Positions 16,094 through 24,903 of a DNA stretch of 64,000 nt are shown here, in pieces. The position numbers and the translations under genes were made by a program. The notes under the pieces are model-generated. The model had not been told where the DNA came from, ran no database searches, and saw only the letters and a program-made list of their open reading frames with translations. The DNA comes from JAVVVD01 sp036652795 (GTDB taxonomy: Bacteria > Bacillota > Clostridia > Christensenellales > CAG-138), in contig JAVVVD010000001.1 in NCBI GenBank assembly GCA_036652795.1, positions 62,001-126,000 of the forward strand. The letters run 5' to 3'. How positions within the stretch are numbered: the stretch's first letter is position 1; each line of letters begins with the position of its first letter.

Positions 16094-18250
16094 ATGGACA
16101 TGATAAAAACGCTGGCGCAGGAATTTTCCTTGCAGGCATGGCAGATAGAAAATGTAATTAAGCTTATAGACGATGGTAACACGATCCCTTTTATCGCGCG
16201 GTATCGCAAGGAACAGCACGGCGAGCTAAACGATCAGGTGCTTAGGGAGCTACATGATAGGCTTAATTATTTGCGTTCGCTGGATCAGCGGCGCGAAGAA
16301 ATCTGCGCATCGCTGCAAAAGCAGGGTGTATATACAGATGAACTGACTCAAATGCTGGCAAAATGCGTGTCATTAGCGGAGCTGGAGGATGTATATCGCC
16401 CATATAAGCCCAAGCGGCGCACGCGTGCAAGCATTGCAAGGGAAAGAGGATTAGAACCGCTTTCTGTTTTAATGCTGCTTCAGGGGAAGGATGTTGACCC
16501 CAAAGAGGCGGCAATGGCATATGTTGAGAGCGAAAAGGGAGTAGAAACGCCGGAGGACGCTTTGCAGGGCGCAATGGATATTCTGGCGGAAAATATAAGC
16601 GATGACGCGGGTGTTCGCACAAGATTGCGTGAGTATATAAAGAAAACCGGCGTAATACGCACAAAGGTAACAGCGGATGACGAGGGTGTGTACGGCATGT
16701 ATAAGGATTATACCGAGCCGGCTTCGAATATGCCGGGGCATCGTATACTTGCTATAGATCGAGGTGAGCGGGAAGGCATACTTAAGGTGGAGTTGGAGGT
16801 GCCGGAGGAGCAGGCGCTAAGCTTAACCGAGAAAGACAGCGTGAGACCGGGCAGCCCGATGACACAATATGTGAAAAAGGCCGCGCAAGATGCATACAAT
16901 CGATTGATAGCGCCTTCTATGGCGCGTGAGACGCGCACTATGCTGACGGAGCGCGCGCAGGAGGCTGCAATAAAAGTGTTTGCCACCAACTTAAACGATC
17001 TTCTTATGCAGCCGCCCGTGAGGGATAATGTAGTGCTAGGTATGGATCCGGGGATACGTACAGGCTGTAAGCTTGCGGTGGTAGATCAAACAGGTAAGGT
17101 GTTGGATACAGGTGTGATATATCCGCTTCCGATGCATGGCAAGGTGGAAGCCGCAAAACGAACCGTGCGTACGCTGATAAAAGAGCATAATATCACGCTA
17201 AGCTCCATAGGAAACGGTACGGCCTCGCGTGAAACCGAGCAGTTTTTTGTGGATACTGTGCAGGAGGCAAAGCTGAAAACCCCATATGTTATAGTGAATG
17301 AGGCCGGGGCATCTGTGTATTCGGCTTCACGCTTGGCAGCGGAGGAATTTCCACAGTATGACGTATCATTGCGTAGTGCGGTTAGCATTGCAAGGAGATT
17401 GCAAGATCCGCTTGCAGAGCTTGTTAAAATCGACCCAAAGTCAATTGGTGTTGGTCAATATCAGCACGATATGAAGCCGGCAAGACTGGATGAAGCGCTG
17501 GGCGGCGTGGTAGAGCGCTGCGTAAACCAGGTTGGCGTTGACCTGAACACAGCAAGTCCGTCGCTGCTGGAGCATATAGCTGGCGTCAGCAAGGCGCTGG
17601 CGCAAAATATTGTTAAATTCCGCGAGGAAAACGGGCGATTTTTGGATAGGTCGCAGCTTAAAAAGGTGCCAAAGCTTGGGCCGAAGGCATTTGAGCAGTG
17701 TGCAGGTTTTTTGCGCATAGCGGATGGCAAAAATCCCCTTGATGCTACCGGAGTACATCCGGAATCCTACAAAAGCGCGCAGAAGCTGTTGGAGGAGTTC
17801 GGCTTTACGCCTGCAAGCATTAAAAATGGTGCGCTCACTGAGCTTGGCGATCGTGTTGGCGAGGTTGGAACACGCACACTCGCCATGAAACTGAATATAG
17901 GCGCACCTACGCTGCGTGACATGGTTAAGGAGCTTATGAAGCCTGGCCGTGATCCAAGAGATGAGCTTTCAGGCCCGATATTACGTACAGACATACTTGA
18001 AATGAAGGACCTTTTGCCCGGCATGGAATTAAAGGGGACGGTGCGCAACGTAGTCGATTTTGGCGCGTTTGTCGATATAGGGGTGCATAGGGATGGCCTG
18101 GTACATACCTCGCAGATTAGCGAAAGAAGGATAGCGCACCCAAGTGATGTATTGCATGTGGGAGATCTGGTAACGGTTTGGGTGCAGGAAGTGGATATAA
18201 AAAAGAATCGCATTGCGCTCACAATGAAAAAGCCTGGGCGTCCAGATTAA
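16094..18250 (+). CDS. tex: Tex family RNA-binding transcription accessory protein
   Basis: A 718-residue Tex protein, full length. Order: N-terminal helical domain (1-190), a YqgF/RuvX-like RNase H fold (about 315-450, with VLGMDPGIRTGCKLAVVD and IGNGTASRETE), a helix-hairpin-helix region (about 475-560, DLNTASPSLLEHIAGVSKALAQNIV), and a C-terminal S1 RNA-binding domain (about 635-710, ELKGTVRNVVDFGAFVDIGVHRDGLVHTSQIS). Tex is a conserved nucleic-acid-binding protein linked to transcription; the exact role is not settled. CGGAGG precedes the ATG. It stands as its own unit. Confidence 0.95.
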   Translation: MDMIKTLAQEFSLQAWQIENVIKLIDDGNTIPFIARYRKEQHGELNDQVLRELHDRLNYLRSLDQRREEICASLQKQGVYTDELTQMLAKCVSLAELEDVYRPYKPKRRTRASIARERGLEPLSVLMLLQGKDVDPKEAAMAYVESEKGVETPEDALQGAMDILAENISDDAGVRTRLREYIKKTGVIRTKVTADDEGVYGMYKDYTEPASNMPGHRILAIDRGEREGILKVELEVPEEQALSLTEKDSVRPGSPMTQYVKKAAQDAYNRLIAPSMARETRTMLTERAQEAAIKVFATNLNDLLMQPPVRDNVVLGMDPGIRTGCKLAVVDQTGKVLDTGVIYPLPMHGKVEAAKRTVRTLIKEHNITLSSIGNGTASRETEQFFVDTVQEAKLKTPYVIVNEAGASVYSASRLAAEEFPQYDVSLRSAVSIARRLQDPLAELVKIDPKSIGVGQYQHDMKPARLDEALGGVVERCVNQVGVDLNTASPSLLEHIAGVSKALAQNIVKFREENGRFLDRSQLKKVPKLGPKAFEQCAGFLRIADGKNPLDATGVHPESYKSAQKLLEEFGFTPASIKNGALTELGDRVGEVGTRTLAMKLNIGAPTLRDMVKELMKPGRDPRDELSGPILRTDILEMKDLLPGMELKGTVRNVVDFGAFVDIGVHRDGLVHTSQISERRIAHPSDVLHVGDLVTVWVQEVDIKKNRIALTMKKPGRPD

Positions 18251-18288
18251 CCAATCATAGGGTCAGCAAGTAAAATAAGCATGATGCA

Positions 18289-18328
18289 GGCCGCCGGACG
18301 CGTTATTATGATGCTCGGCGACCTTTTT
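18289..18328 (+). terminator. Terminator after tex
   Basis: GG-CGCCG (18289-18296) pairs with CGGCG-CC (18316-18323) and is followed by TTTTT at 18324-18328. It lies 40 bases after the tex stop and before the convergent antiporter gene. Confidence 0.7.
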
Positions 18329-18375
18329 GGTTAAATTATTTCTTAATCCTCACATGGCTTGTGAAAACATTAAAA

Positions 18376-19617
18376 TTATACTATGCTGCTATGTTCGCTA
18401 TCATCAGTCAATTTTGTTTTACCCGATGGAATAGCCCCTGATTTAATAAGTGCAATCTTTGCACATGCAGGCCCAATAAGCTCGTATAGAACTGAAGACG
18501 CAAGAATAATCGTCATCAATATGTTGCCGATTGACTTAGGCAGTATACGCTGTGCCAAATAAGCTAGCCCGATTGCCACACCTGCCTGTGGAATGAGCGC
18601 TACACCAAGATAATTGCGCATAGATTTATCGGATTTTGTAGTAATGCAGCCTAGGTATGCGCCAAGATACTTGCCGGCGATGCGGATAATAAAATATACG
18701 ATTCCTATGATGCCAAAATCGGCAAGGGTTTTGAAGTTGAGATTCATGCCAGAGATTACAAAAAAAATCAACATGATAGGCGGCGTAAACACATTTAGCT
18801 GGTGGTATAATTTTTTATCCTGCGCCTTGTTTACGTACACTGCGCTGAAGACCATACAGGAGAGGAGCGGAGAAATTTCAAAAATAGAACATAATCCAGA
18901 TAAGCAAAGCAGCATGGCAACAACTATAATCAGTCTGTTGTCTGTACTGCGGTGTGGCCACAGAAGCTTATTTAACAATAATGCAAACAGCATGCCAACC
19001 GCTATCATCGCTATATTGCATATAATTGGTAGCAATATATTGGATATGGAAATCGCACCATTCCCAGCCCCATTTACGATTGCTGCGGCAATGCTGAACA
19101 CAAGCAGACATACTACGTCATCTAAAGCAACAACTTGCAAAAGAGTATCCACAAACTTACCGCCGGCATGGTACTGATTTATAGTCATAATTGTACTGGC
19201 AGGCGCTGTTGCCGTTGCTATTGCGCCAAGAAGCAGCGATAATCCAATGTCAAGCCGGAAAACAAAGTACATCATCACACTTACCATGATGCCGGCAAGT
19301 AAAGACTCAAAGAGCGTTATTATTATCATCGAAACGCCTGTTTCGCGCAATGCCTTTTCATTAAAAAATTGCCCAACACTAAACGCAATAAAAGCCAGTG
19401 CTATGTCACTTACAAAGCTCATATTATCCAACATATTTTGAGGTATAATGTTGAGTAGATGCGGGCCTATCAGTGTGCCTGCAAGGATATAACCACTTAC
19501 ATTGGGCAGCTTTATAAGCTTTGTTAACCGCGTAAAGAAAAAACCAGCCAACATAACTACCGCAAGTGAAATCAATATCATTGATTGTTCGTTCAGCTTT
19601 TCAAAAATGGAATTCAT
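18376..19617 (-). CDS. CPA2-type cation:proton antiporter
   Basis: A 413-residue integral membrane protein with 12 or so hydrophobic helices, similar to the Na+/H+ exchanger (KefB/NapA-like) domain. Features: KLIKLPNVSGYILAGTLIGPHLL near residues 33-55, LGAIATATAPASTIMTINQY (about 133-152), and VVALDDVVCLLVFSIAAAIV (about 163-182) with the paired acidic residues ALDD expected at the ion site. It has no C-terminal RCK/TrkA domain, so it is a bare exchanger. The start has TTGGGGGT just upstream. It diverges from a LysR regulator, which may control it. Confidence 0.88.
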   Translation of the reverse strand: MNSIFEKLNEQSMILISLAVVMLAGFFFTRLTKLIKLPNVSGYILAGTLIGPHLLNIIPQNMLDNMSFVSDIALAFIAFSVGQFFNEKALRETGVSMIIITLFESLLAGIMVSVMMYFVFRLDIGLSLLLGAIATATAPASTIMTINQYHAGGKFVDTLLQVVALDDVVCLLVFSIAAAIVNGAGNGAISISNILLPIICNIAMIAVGMLFALLLNKLLWPHRSTDNRLIIVVAMLLCLSGLCSIFEISPLLSCMVFSAVYVNKAQDKKLYHQLNVFTPPIMLIFFVISGMNLNFKTLADFGIIGIVYFIIRIAGKYLGAYLGCITTKSDKSMRNYLGVALIPQAGVAIGLAYLAQRILPKSIGNILMTIILASSVLYELIGPACAKIALIKSGAIPSGKTKLTDDSEHSSIV

Positions 19618-19830
19618 TACTTACCCCCAAGTGCTTTCTTGTAGAAATATGGGAAGCGGGCAATTTATGTGTTTCAACAATCTACTCAATTGCGGTGTAA
19701 ACGCAAAACCCTATGGCTGTATTTTCATAGTCCGCTTGTATTTCATATAAGCATATAATATAATCAATTATCATAAAGTAAAATTATTATATTAAATATA
19801 TCAATAAATATTTAGAATGATTGGTGAGAT

Positions 19831-20730
19831 ATGCTAGATAATAAGCTTGAAACTCTGTTGACTGTAAACGAAAAAAGAAGCTTTACACAGGCGGCTACAG
19901 TGTTGTCTCTTACGCAGCCGGCGGTTAGTCATCACATTAATTTGCTTGAGCAGGAACTTGGCGTTAAGATATTCCATAGAGGTAAAAGGGATATAAAACT
20001 GACGGCAGATGGTGAAATAGTTCTTAAATATGCCAAACGGATGAAGGCATTATACGAGATCATGCAGCAGGAAATTTCAGACGAAAAGAAGCATATGACA
20101 AAAATAAAAGTGGGGATTACACATACGGCAGAAAGCGGAATGATAACAGAGGTATTGGCAAAATACAGTAATGAGAACATCGGCGTAAGTATAACAATAA
20201 TAACTGACACGATAAATAATCTTTATGATAAGCTTTCCAACTATGAACTGGATTTAGCGATAGTAGAAGGGAAAATAAATAATCCGGGTGTAAATTCTAT
20301 ACTGCTAGATACGGATTATCTTGTGTGCGTGGTATCAAACAACAACCCCTTGGCAAAAAAAAGCATGGTAACGCTTAATGATATAAAAAAAGAAAAGATG
20401 ATTTTAAGGCTGCCAAACTCAGGAACAAGAAACCTATTTATCGCTCATCTGGAAAGCATAAACATGCTGATATCCGAATTTAACGTTGTGCTTGAGGTTG
20501 ACAATATAGCCACGATTAAGGATTTGATACGCAAAGATATGGGCATATCCATACTTGCTCACAGCGCTTGCCTAGATGAATTAAGCAAGGGCAAGATTAC
20601 TGCGCTGCCTATTGAAAATCTTAGTATGATTCGTGAAACCAACATATTGTACCTTCAAGATTTTGATCATAACGACATCCTACAGGCCGTTACAAAAATG
20701 TATTGGCAAAGAGCCAAAATATATAGCTGA
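19831..20730 (+). CDS. LysR family transcriptional regulator
   Basis: A 299-residue LysR-type regulator of full length. The HTH lies at about residues 1-60: LETLLTVNEKRSFTQAATVLSLTQPAVSHHINLLEQELGVKIFHRG. The periplasmic-binding-like effector domain follows (about 90-295). It diverges from the antiporter and is upstream of katA in the same direction, so either could be a target; the 214-base gap to the antiporter is long enough for a shared operator. No conserved cysteine pair typical of OxyR is evident in the effector domain, so a peroxide-sensing role is not supported. Confidence 0.92.
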   Translation: MLDNKLETLLTVNEKRSFTQAATVLSLTQPAVSHHINLLEQELGVKIFHRGKRDIKLTADGEIVLKYAKRMKALYEIMQQEISDEKKHMTKIKVGITHTAESGMITEVLAKYSNENIGVSITIITDTINNLYDKLSNYELDLAIVEGKINNPGVNSILLDTDYLVCVVSNNNPLAKKSMVTLNDIKKEKMILRLPNSGTRNLFIAHLESINMLISEFNVVLEVDNIATIKDLIRKDMGISILAHSACLDELSKGKITALPIENLSMIRETNILYLQDFDHNDILQAVTKMYWQRAKIYS

Positions 20731-20801
20731 ACGCTATGCGCTAGCTTGCTGCTGGAATGTAAAAAGTTATGTTAAAAATAGTAAAATCCTACATTTTTTT
20801 G

Positions 20802-20829
20802 TTGCATTCTGGGTATAGAGTGATATAAT
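20802..20829 (+). promoter_or_regulatory. Promoter for katA
   Basis: TTGCAT at 20802-20807 and TATAAT at 20824-20829 are separated by 16 bases, about 50 bases before the catalase start. Confidence 0.6.
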
Positions 20830-20835
20830 GAATTT

Positions 20836-20851
20836 AATAATAATTACTATT
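20836..20851 (+). promoter_or_regulatory. AT-rich dyad at the katA transcription start, possible PerR/Fur-type operator
   Basis: AATAATAATTACTATT matches its own reverse complement at 14 of 16 positions and sits just after the -10 box, where a repressor would block transcription. Fur-family boxes are AT-rich dyads of this kind, but the match to the Bacillus PerR consensus is only partial. Confidence 0.4.
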
Positions 20852-20880
20852 CCTATTAATAATTCAAGGAGGGGCTAAAT

Positions 20881-22386
20881 ATGGACTTTTCTAAGTTGAC
20901 AAACGAAGTCGGCGCACCTGTTGCCGATAATGAGCATGCCATAACTGCGGGTCAACGCGGCCCAGTTGTAATGCAGGATGTGTGGCTGATGGAGAAGATG
21001 GCGCATTTCAATCGCGAAGTTATTCCAGAGCGCCGTATGCATGCAAAGGGTTGGGGTGCTTACGGAAAATTCACCGTAACAGGTGATATTTCAAGATTTA
21101 CGTGTGCAAAGGTTTTGCAGCCCGGTACACAGACGGATACATTTGTGCGCTTTTCCACAGTGGCAGGCGAACGCGGCGCAGCAGATACGGAACGGGATAT
21201 ACGCGGCTTTGCGTGTAAGTTCTATACAACACAAGGCAATTGGGATCTGGTTGGCAATAACACACCTACATTTTTCATACGTGATGTACATAATTTTTCA
21301 GATTTAAACCGTGCTGTCAAGCGTGATCCGCATACTGGAAGGCGCTCTGCACAGAATAACTGGGATTTTTGGACGCTGCTTCCTGAAACCTTTCATCAAA
21401 CTACGATTGTCATGTCCGATCGCGGCATTCCAGCTTCGTTCCGCAACATGCATGTTTTTGGTGAGCATACATATAGCTTTTATAACGCTAAGAACGAGCG
21501 TGTTTGGTGTAAATTCCACCTGCATACAAATCAAGGAATTAAAAACCTTACCGATGCGCAGGCGAATGAAATCGCCGGTATGGACCGCGAATATCACGGC
21601 AAGGATCTTTATGAAGCCATTGAGCGCGGCGATTATCCCAAGTGGACAATGTACGTTCAGATAATGACTGAGGAGCAAGCGAAAAAGCATTATGAAAACC
21701 CGTTTGATATAACAAAAATATGGAAGCATAAGGAATACCCGCTTATTGAGGTTGGCGTATTGGAGCTTAACCGCAATCCTGAAAACTACTTTGCCGAGGT
21801 GGAGCAGTCTGCCTTTACACCGGCGCATGTTGTGCCCGGAATAGGCTTTAGCCCTGATCGTTTTCTGCAAGGGCGTCTGTTTGCCTACGGCGATGCACAG
21901 CGTTATCGCCTAGGAGTCAATCATAATTTAATACCTGTTAATATGGCAAAGGTGCCGGTTAATGAATACCATCGAGATGGCGCTATGCGTGTAGACGGTA
22001 ACTACGGCGCAGCTCCATCCTATACTCCAAACAGCTATGGCGCATGGACGGCTCAACCAGACGTATTAGAACCGCCGCTGGAGCTCGAGGGGGCTATGTA
22101 TCGCTATGATCCAACAGATGATCCAACGGATGATTGCTTCCGTGCAGGCGGAGATCTTTGGAGGATAATGACGGAGGATAAGCGTGAAATTTTGATAGAT
22201 AATACCGCAAGAAATATCGCTCCATGCACGGAGAACATCAAGTATCGCCATGCTGTGCATTGCTATTGGGCAGATGCCGCTTACGGAGAGCGTATGACTG
22301 CCGCGATGGGATTGAAGCTGGATCGAGTAAAGGAGCTTGCAAAGGGCGACCACAAGGCGCTTATAAATGCAACACTGAAACCGTAA
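20881..22386 (+). CDS. katA: Haem catalase (monofunctional)
   Basis: A 501-residue small-subunit catalase that dismutates hydrogen peroxide. The catalytic histidine is in RRMHAKGWGAYG (about His54), the active-site asparagine in DLVGNNTPTFFIRD (about Asn127), and the haem-ligand tyrosine in RLFAYGDAQRYRLG (about Tyr337). Length fits clade 3 catalases. A near-perfect AAGGAGGGG ribosome site precedes the ATG, implying high expression when induced. It has its own promoter and terminator. A catalase in a lineage that is otherwise expected to be anaerobic suggests exposure to oxygen or host peroxide. Confidence 0.97.
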   Translation: MDFSKLTNEVGAPVADNEHAITAGQRGPVVMQDVWLMEKMAHFNREVIPERRMHAKGWGAYGKFTVTGDISRFTCAKVLQPGTQTDTFVRFSTVAGERGAADTERDIRGFACKFYTTQGNWDLVGNNTPTFFIRDVHNFSDLNRAVKRDPHTGRRSAQNNWDFWTLLPETFHQTTIVMSDRGIPASFRNMHVFGEHTYSFYNAKNERVWCKFHLHTNQGIKNLTDAQANEIAGMDREYHGKDLYEAIERGDYPKWTMYVQIMTEEQAKKHYENPFDITKIWKHKEYPLIEVGVLELNRNPENYFAEVEQSAFTPAHVVPGIGFSPDRFLQGRLFAYGDAQRYRLGVNHNLIPVNMAKVPVNEYHRDGAMRVDGNYGAAPSYTPNSYGAWTAQPDVLEPPLELEGAMYRYDPTDDPTDDCFRAGGDLWRIMTEDKREILIDNTARNIAPCTENIKYRHAVHCYWADAAYGERMTAAMGLKLDRVKELAKGDHKALINATLKP

Positions 22387-22400
22387 AGTATAATGTGTAT

Positions 22401-22431
22401 AAAAAACCACCTCAAAATGGGGTGGTTTTTT
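22401..22431 (+). terminator. Terminator after katA
   Basis: AAAAAACCACC (22401-22411) pairs with GGTGGTTTTTT (22421-22431). A-rich and T-rich flanks make it usable on both strands. The following 160 bases up to the convergent nucleosidase hold nothing I recognise. Confidence 0.9.
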
Positions 22432-22593
22432 GTATGCAACTGCTGCTGAGTTGGCACAACTGGCTGGAGCGAATCTACGCGATCTTATGAGATGGAGTTT
22501 TATATCATATTCAACTTTGCTCCGCATGTACCACTAAATTTTGTGACAACGTAATCTGCGGATGTGACACATAATAATTACCGGATTGTACGA

Positions 22594-23271
22594 CTATAAG
22601 CTATTTATTATTTTATCAGTGATATCTAAACATATCTCTGCCGAACGATCTACTTCTTTTTCAAACTCCGTTGCACCGCCGGTTATACTGTCGGAAATAG
22701 ATTTAATCAATAAGCAAGGCGTATTGTTTTTATTGCAAGTCAAAACGATTCCGGCAGCTTCCATTTCGCATATGTCAGCGCCAAATTGCTCATGAAGGTA
22801 TTGTTTTTTTGCCTGGCTTGAAATAAATTTATCTCCGGAAGCACATATGACATTTTTTAATGTGGGGCATATTTCATTTGCCAATTTGAGCAGAGTGGCG
22901 CTGGTTGGTATATAGATACTTGGATAACTTAAATATCTTGCAACTTCACAATGATCTATCGAGGAAGTATCAAAGTCATAATGAACAACGCTTTCTACTA
23001 TACAAGTTTTTGCAGTACTCATTTCCGCTGTCAACCCACCGACTACGCCAAAGTTAACGATAAGGTCAACTGAAAACTGCGTGATTAAAAATTGAGTGCC
23101 TGCCGCCGCCGCAATTTCGCCAGCACCGCAATGAAGAATGAATAAGTTGTATTTTTCTGCCGAATACTTCTTAACCTTATAATTAGAAATCTCAATTTCT
23201 TCTATACAGTCTGCATACTTGTTAAGCACTGCTTGGATTTCTACTGCAACGATCATTCCAATATTAGTCAT
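22594..23271 (-). CDS. 5'-methylthioadenosine/S-adenosylhomocysteine nucleosidase-like protein
   Basis: About 225 residues of the phosphorylase/nucleosidase superfamily. The start MTNIGMIVAVEIQAVL, the NFGVVGGLTAEM segment (typically NxGxAGxL), SGDKFISS and the nucleotide-binding ICEMEAAGIVLTC with the paired glutamates are those of MTA/SAH nucleosidases. The catalytic aspartate is probably in IKSISDSI. The family splits adenine from methylthioadenosine and S-adenosylhomocysteine in methionine salvage. The ATG at 23271 is preferred, because a GAGG sits eight bases upstream; ATGs at 23277 and 23286 are possible. Gene composition is AT-richer than in the flanking core genes. Confidence 0.85.
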   Translation of the reverse strand: MTNIGMIVAVEIQAVLNKYADCIEEIEISNYKVKKYSAEKYNLFILHCGAGEIAAAAGTQFLITQFSVDLIVNFGVVGGLTAEMSTAKTCIVESVVHYDFDTSSIDHCEVARYLSYPSIYIPTSATLLKLANEICPTLKNVICASGDKFISSQAKKQYLHEQFGADICEMEAAGIVLTCNKNNTPCLLIKSISDSITGGATEFEKEVDRSAEICLDITDKIINSL

Positions 23272-23413
23272 GTGCATTATCCTCATATCATAATCTTTTT
23301 ATCACAAAGCATAACACGTTTTAATATTAAAATAAAGTTGACAAGCTTCCCATGATAAGGCTTGTCAACAAAATAGGTAATAGTGATGAGGAAATTCTTT
23401 ATTTTAGCACAGA

Positions 23414-23647
23414 TTACGCTAATTTCCGCTTGTAAATAATCACCGCAATAATTGCAAATACGATAGTTGCAATTATAAAGGGTAGTCCTGAAAAAATAGC
23501 AACATTGGCAGGAGCACTAAACGCTGCAACTCGATTGTCTATAGCACTTTGCATATAGCCCCAATTATAAGCAACAATACCAATGTAACAGCAAAGGCTC
23601 ATTATTGATAGACATAAAAATACTAGTGGGATCTTTTTATTCTTCAT
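23414..23647 (-). CDS. Small membrane protein, unknown
   Basis: A 77-residue protein with two predicted transmembrane helices (about residues 7-27 and 45-70) and a KRKLA tail. The ATG at 23647 (MKNKKIPLV) is chosen because AAGGAGA lies six bases upstream; a longer reading from 23698 has no ribosome site. No family recognised. It lies in the AT-rich accessory stretch. Confidence 0.65.
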   Translation of the reverse strand: MKNKKIPLVFLCLSIMSLCCYIGIVAYNWGYMQSAIDNRVAAFSAPANVAIFSGLPFIIATIVFAIIAVIIYKRKLA

Positions 23648-23804
23648 TATATTCTCCTTGGTATATTTATATAAACAACTTCTTACAGCGTATATCATAT
23701 TTTAAAACAAAGAAAAGCCATAGCATCCAATTGCACAAATGTTATGTCTTTGTGTGGTAATGAGGGAAAATAGATTTTATGATTTGGGATGGATTATGCT
23801 CATT

Positions 23805-23996
23805 TTATTCATCAAGAACGTGCTTGCCTTTTGTTCCGTCAGCGTTGATGTAAAAGCCATCTATGATTTCATGGATGCCACCGCCAAATGACCAGTCGTT
23901 TGACTCTATAAAACTGATAAATGTATTCCAGAATTCATCTTCTGACAATCCGAGTGGAACCTCGACACAGCCTTGAATTTCAAATTCCTTTTTCAA
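23805..23996 (-). CDS. Small conserved-looking protein, unknown
   Basis: A 63-residue acidic soluble protein with the pattern EVPLGLSEDEFWNTFISFIESNDWSFGGGIHEI. The start is TTG, with a strong GGAGGTG a few bases upstream. The charge pattern and codon structure look genuine, and the protein resembles short hypothetical proteins on clostridial accessory regions, but I cannot give a function. Upstream lies one copy of the duplicated hairpin element. Confidence 0.65.
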   Translation of the reverse strand: MKKEFEIQGCVEVPLGLSEDEFWNTFISFIESNDWSFGGGIHEIIDGFYINADGTKGKHVLDE

Positions 23997-24018
23997 AAGA
24001 CACCTCCATATTATATAA

Positions 24019-24100
24019 ATAATCTCCAGTCAAGTATAACATCAAGTTGAGTATAGAAAAAGACCTAACGTCCCCTTGGTGGAAAATCAGGTCTTTATGT
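24019..24100 (-). repeat. Hairpin element, copy A
   Basis: Shares a long imperfect match with 24657-24737 (copy B). Both contain AATCTCCA, then ATAGAAA, then a hairpin enclosing TTGGTGGAAAA. Here the hairpin arms are AAAGACCT and AGGTCTTT. On the minus strand the hairpin acts as a terminator for the upstream kinase gene, and the remainder leads into the ribosome site of the 63-residue gene. Confidence 0.6.
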
Positions 24101-24136
24101 GTCATTAGGTCAAAGTAGATGCATGGGAGAGTATGC

Positions 24137-24634
24137 TCATAATCTTATTTTGATTAATTCGGCAGCTTGTGGCGGTGTAATATTGCTTACATCAATTTTT
24201 TCTGTATCTAACACATTGTAATCGTTTATCCGAGCAACGCTTCTATCGATAACGTCTGCCAGCCTTATCCCGCTGTTAATATCTAACTCTATTCTTTTTA
24301 CTAAGGAATGTTTATCTGCAATTAAAGAGAACGATTTTATCAAACAATCGTTAGTATCTAGTGAGGATAAAATGGAATCAATAATACTTTGTTCATGCAT
24401 CACCCAACAAAAAATAATGTATTCATATTGAGAACACTTTAAAAATTGGTTTAACTGAAAACAGATGTTTTTCATAACCATAGTTTTAGTTTCTTGGTTA
24501 ACAACGAAAGGCTGCATATTCCAACACCAATCTCCATCAAGAAAAACATTGCGAGGCAATATTTTTTGTAGTTCCCTACAAGTAGTTGTTTTCCCAACAC
24601 CCATTGTGCCACTTATCATAATTAATGTTTTCAA
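24137..24634 (-). CDS. P-loop nucleotide kinase-like protein
   Basis: A 165-residue protein with a Walker A motif SGTMGVGKTTT at about residues 8-18 and a following FLDGDWCW, in the style of AAA_33/shikimate-kinase-like small-molecule kinases or phosphotransferases. The substrate is unknown. The start is TTG, with GAGGTGA about seven bases upstream. It lies between the two copies of the hairpin element. AT-rich codon use suggests an acquired gene. Confidence 0.8.
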   Translation of the reverse strand: MKTLIMISGTMGVGKTTTCRELQKILPRNVFLDGDWCWNMQPFVVNQETKTMVMKNICFQLNQFLKCSQYEYIIFCWVMHEQSIIDSILSSLDTNDCLIKSFSLIADKHSLVKRIELDINSGIRLADVIDRSVARINDYNVLDTEKIDVSNITPPQAAELIKIRL

Positions 24635-24656
24635 TTATTTCACCTCGTCAAATATA

Positions 24657-24737
24657 AACAATCTCCATCCAACGATATCATGCTTTCACATATAGAAAGA
24701 GATCTATCTCACCATTGGTGGAAAAAATCTCTTTTTG
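24657..24737 (-). repeat. Hairpin element, copy B
   Basis: Counterpart of 24019-24100. Its arms AAAGAGAT and ATCTCTTT have changed together relative to copy A while the TTGGTGGAAAA loop side is kept, which points to a selected RNA hairpin. On the minus strand it directly follows the tRNA-Ser-like gene and precedes the kinase gene. Confidence 0.6.
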
Positions 24738-24825
24738 GTGTGGGTGATGAGGATCGAACTCACGGGGATTTAACACCTTACTCGCTTTCCAGGCGATCTT
24801 CTTAGCCAATCGATCAATCCTCCAC
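24736..24825 (-). tRNA. tRNA-Ser-like gene (anticodon GGA), acceptor stem mismatched
   Basis: A 90-base class II tRNA shape on the minus strand with encoded CCA. The anticodon loop CTGGAAA gives GGA (serine UCC/UCU), there is a long variable arm, and the T arm GTGAG-TTCGATC-CTCAT pairs. The acceptor arms GTGGAGG and CACCCAC mismatch at the fifth and sixth pairs. It may be a decayed or mobile-element tRNA gene, or a diverged functional one. Confidence 0.6.
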
Positions 24826-24903
24826 GAGCCGCATTTGCGTACCCTTGCTAATATATCGTGTTTTATGACGAAAAGTAACAACAAATTCAAAAAAGTTTAA
24901 AAT

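Noticed and set aside
19831..20730. OxyR for the neighbouring catalase
   Set aside because: The effector domain shows no OxyR-type redox cysteine pair, and the katA operator candidate looks like a Fur-family box.
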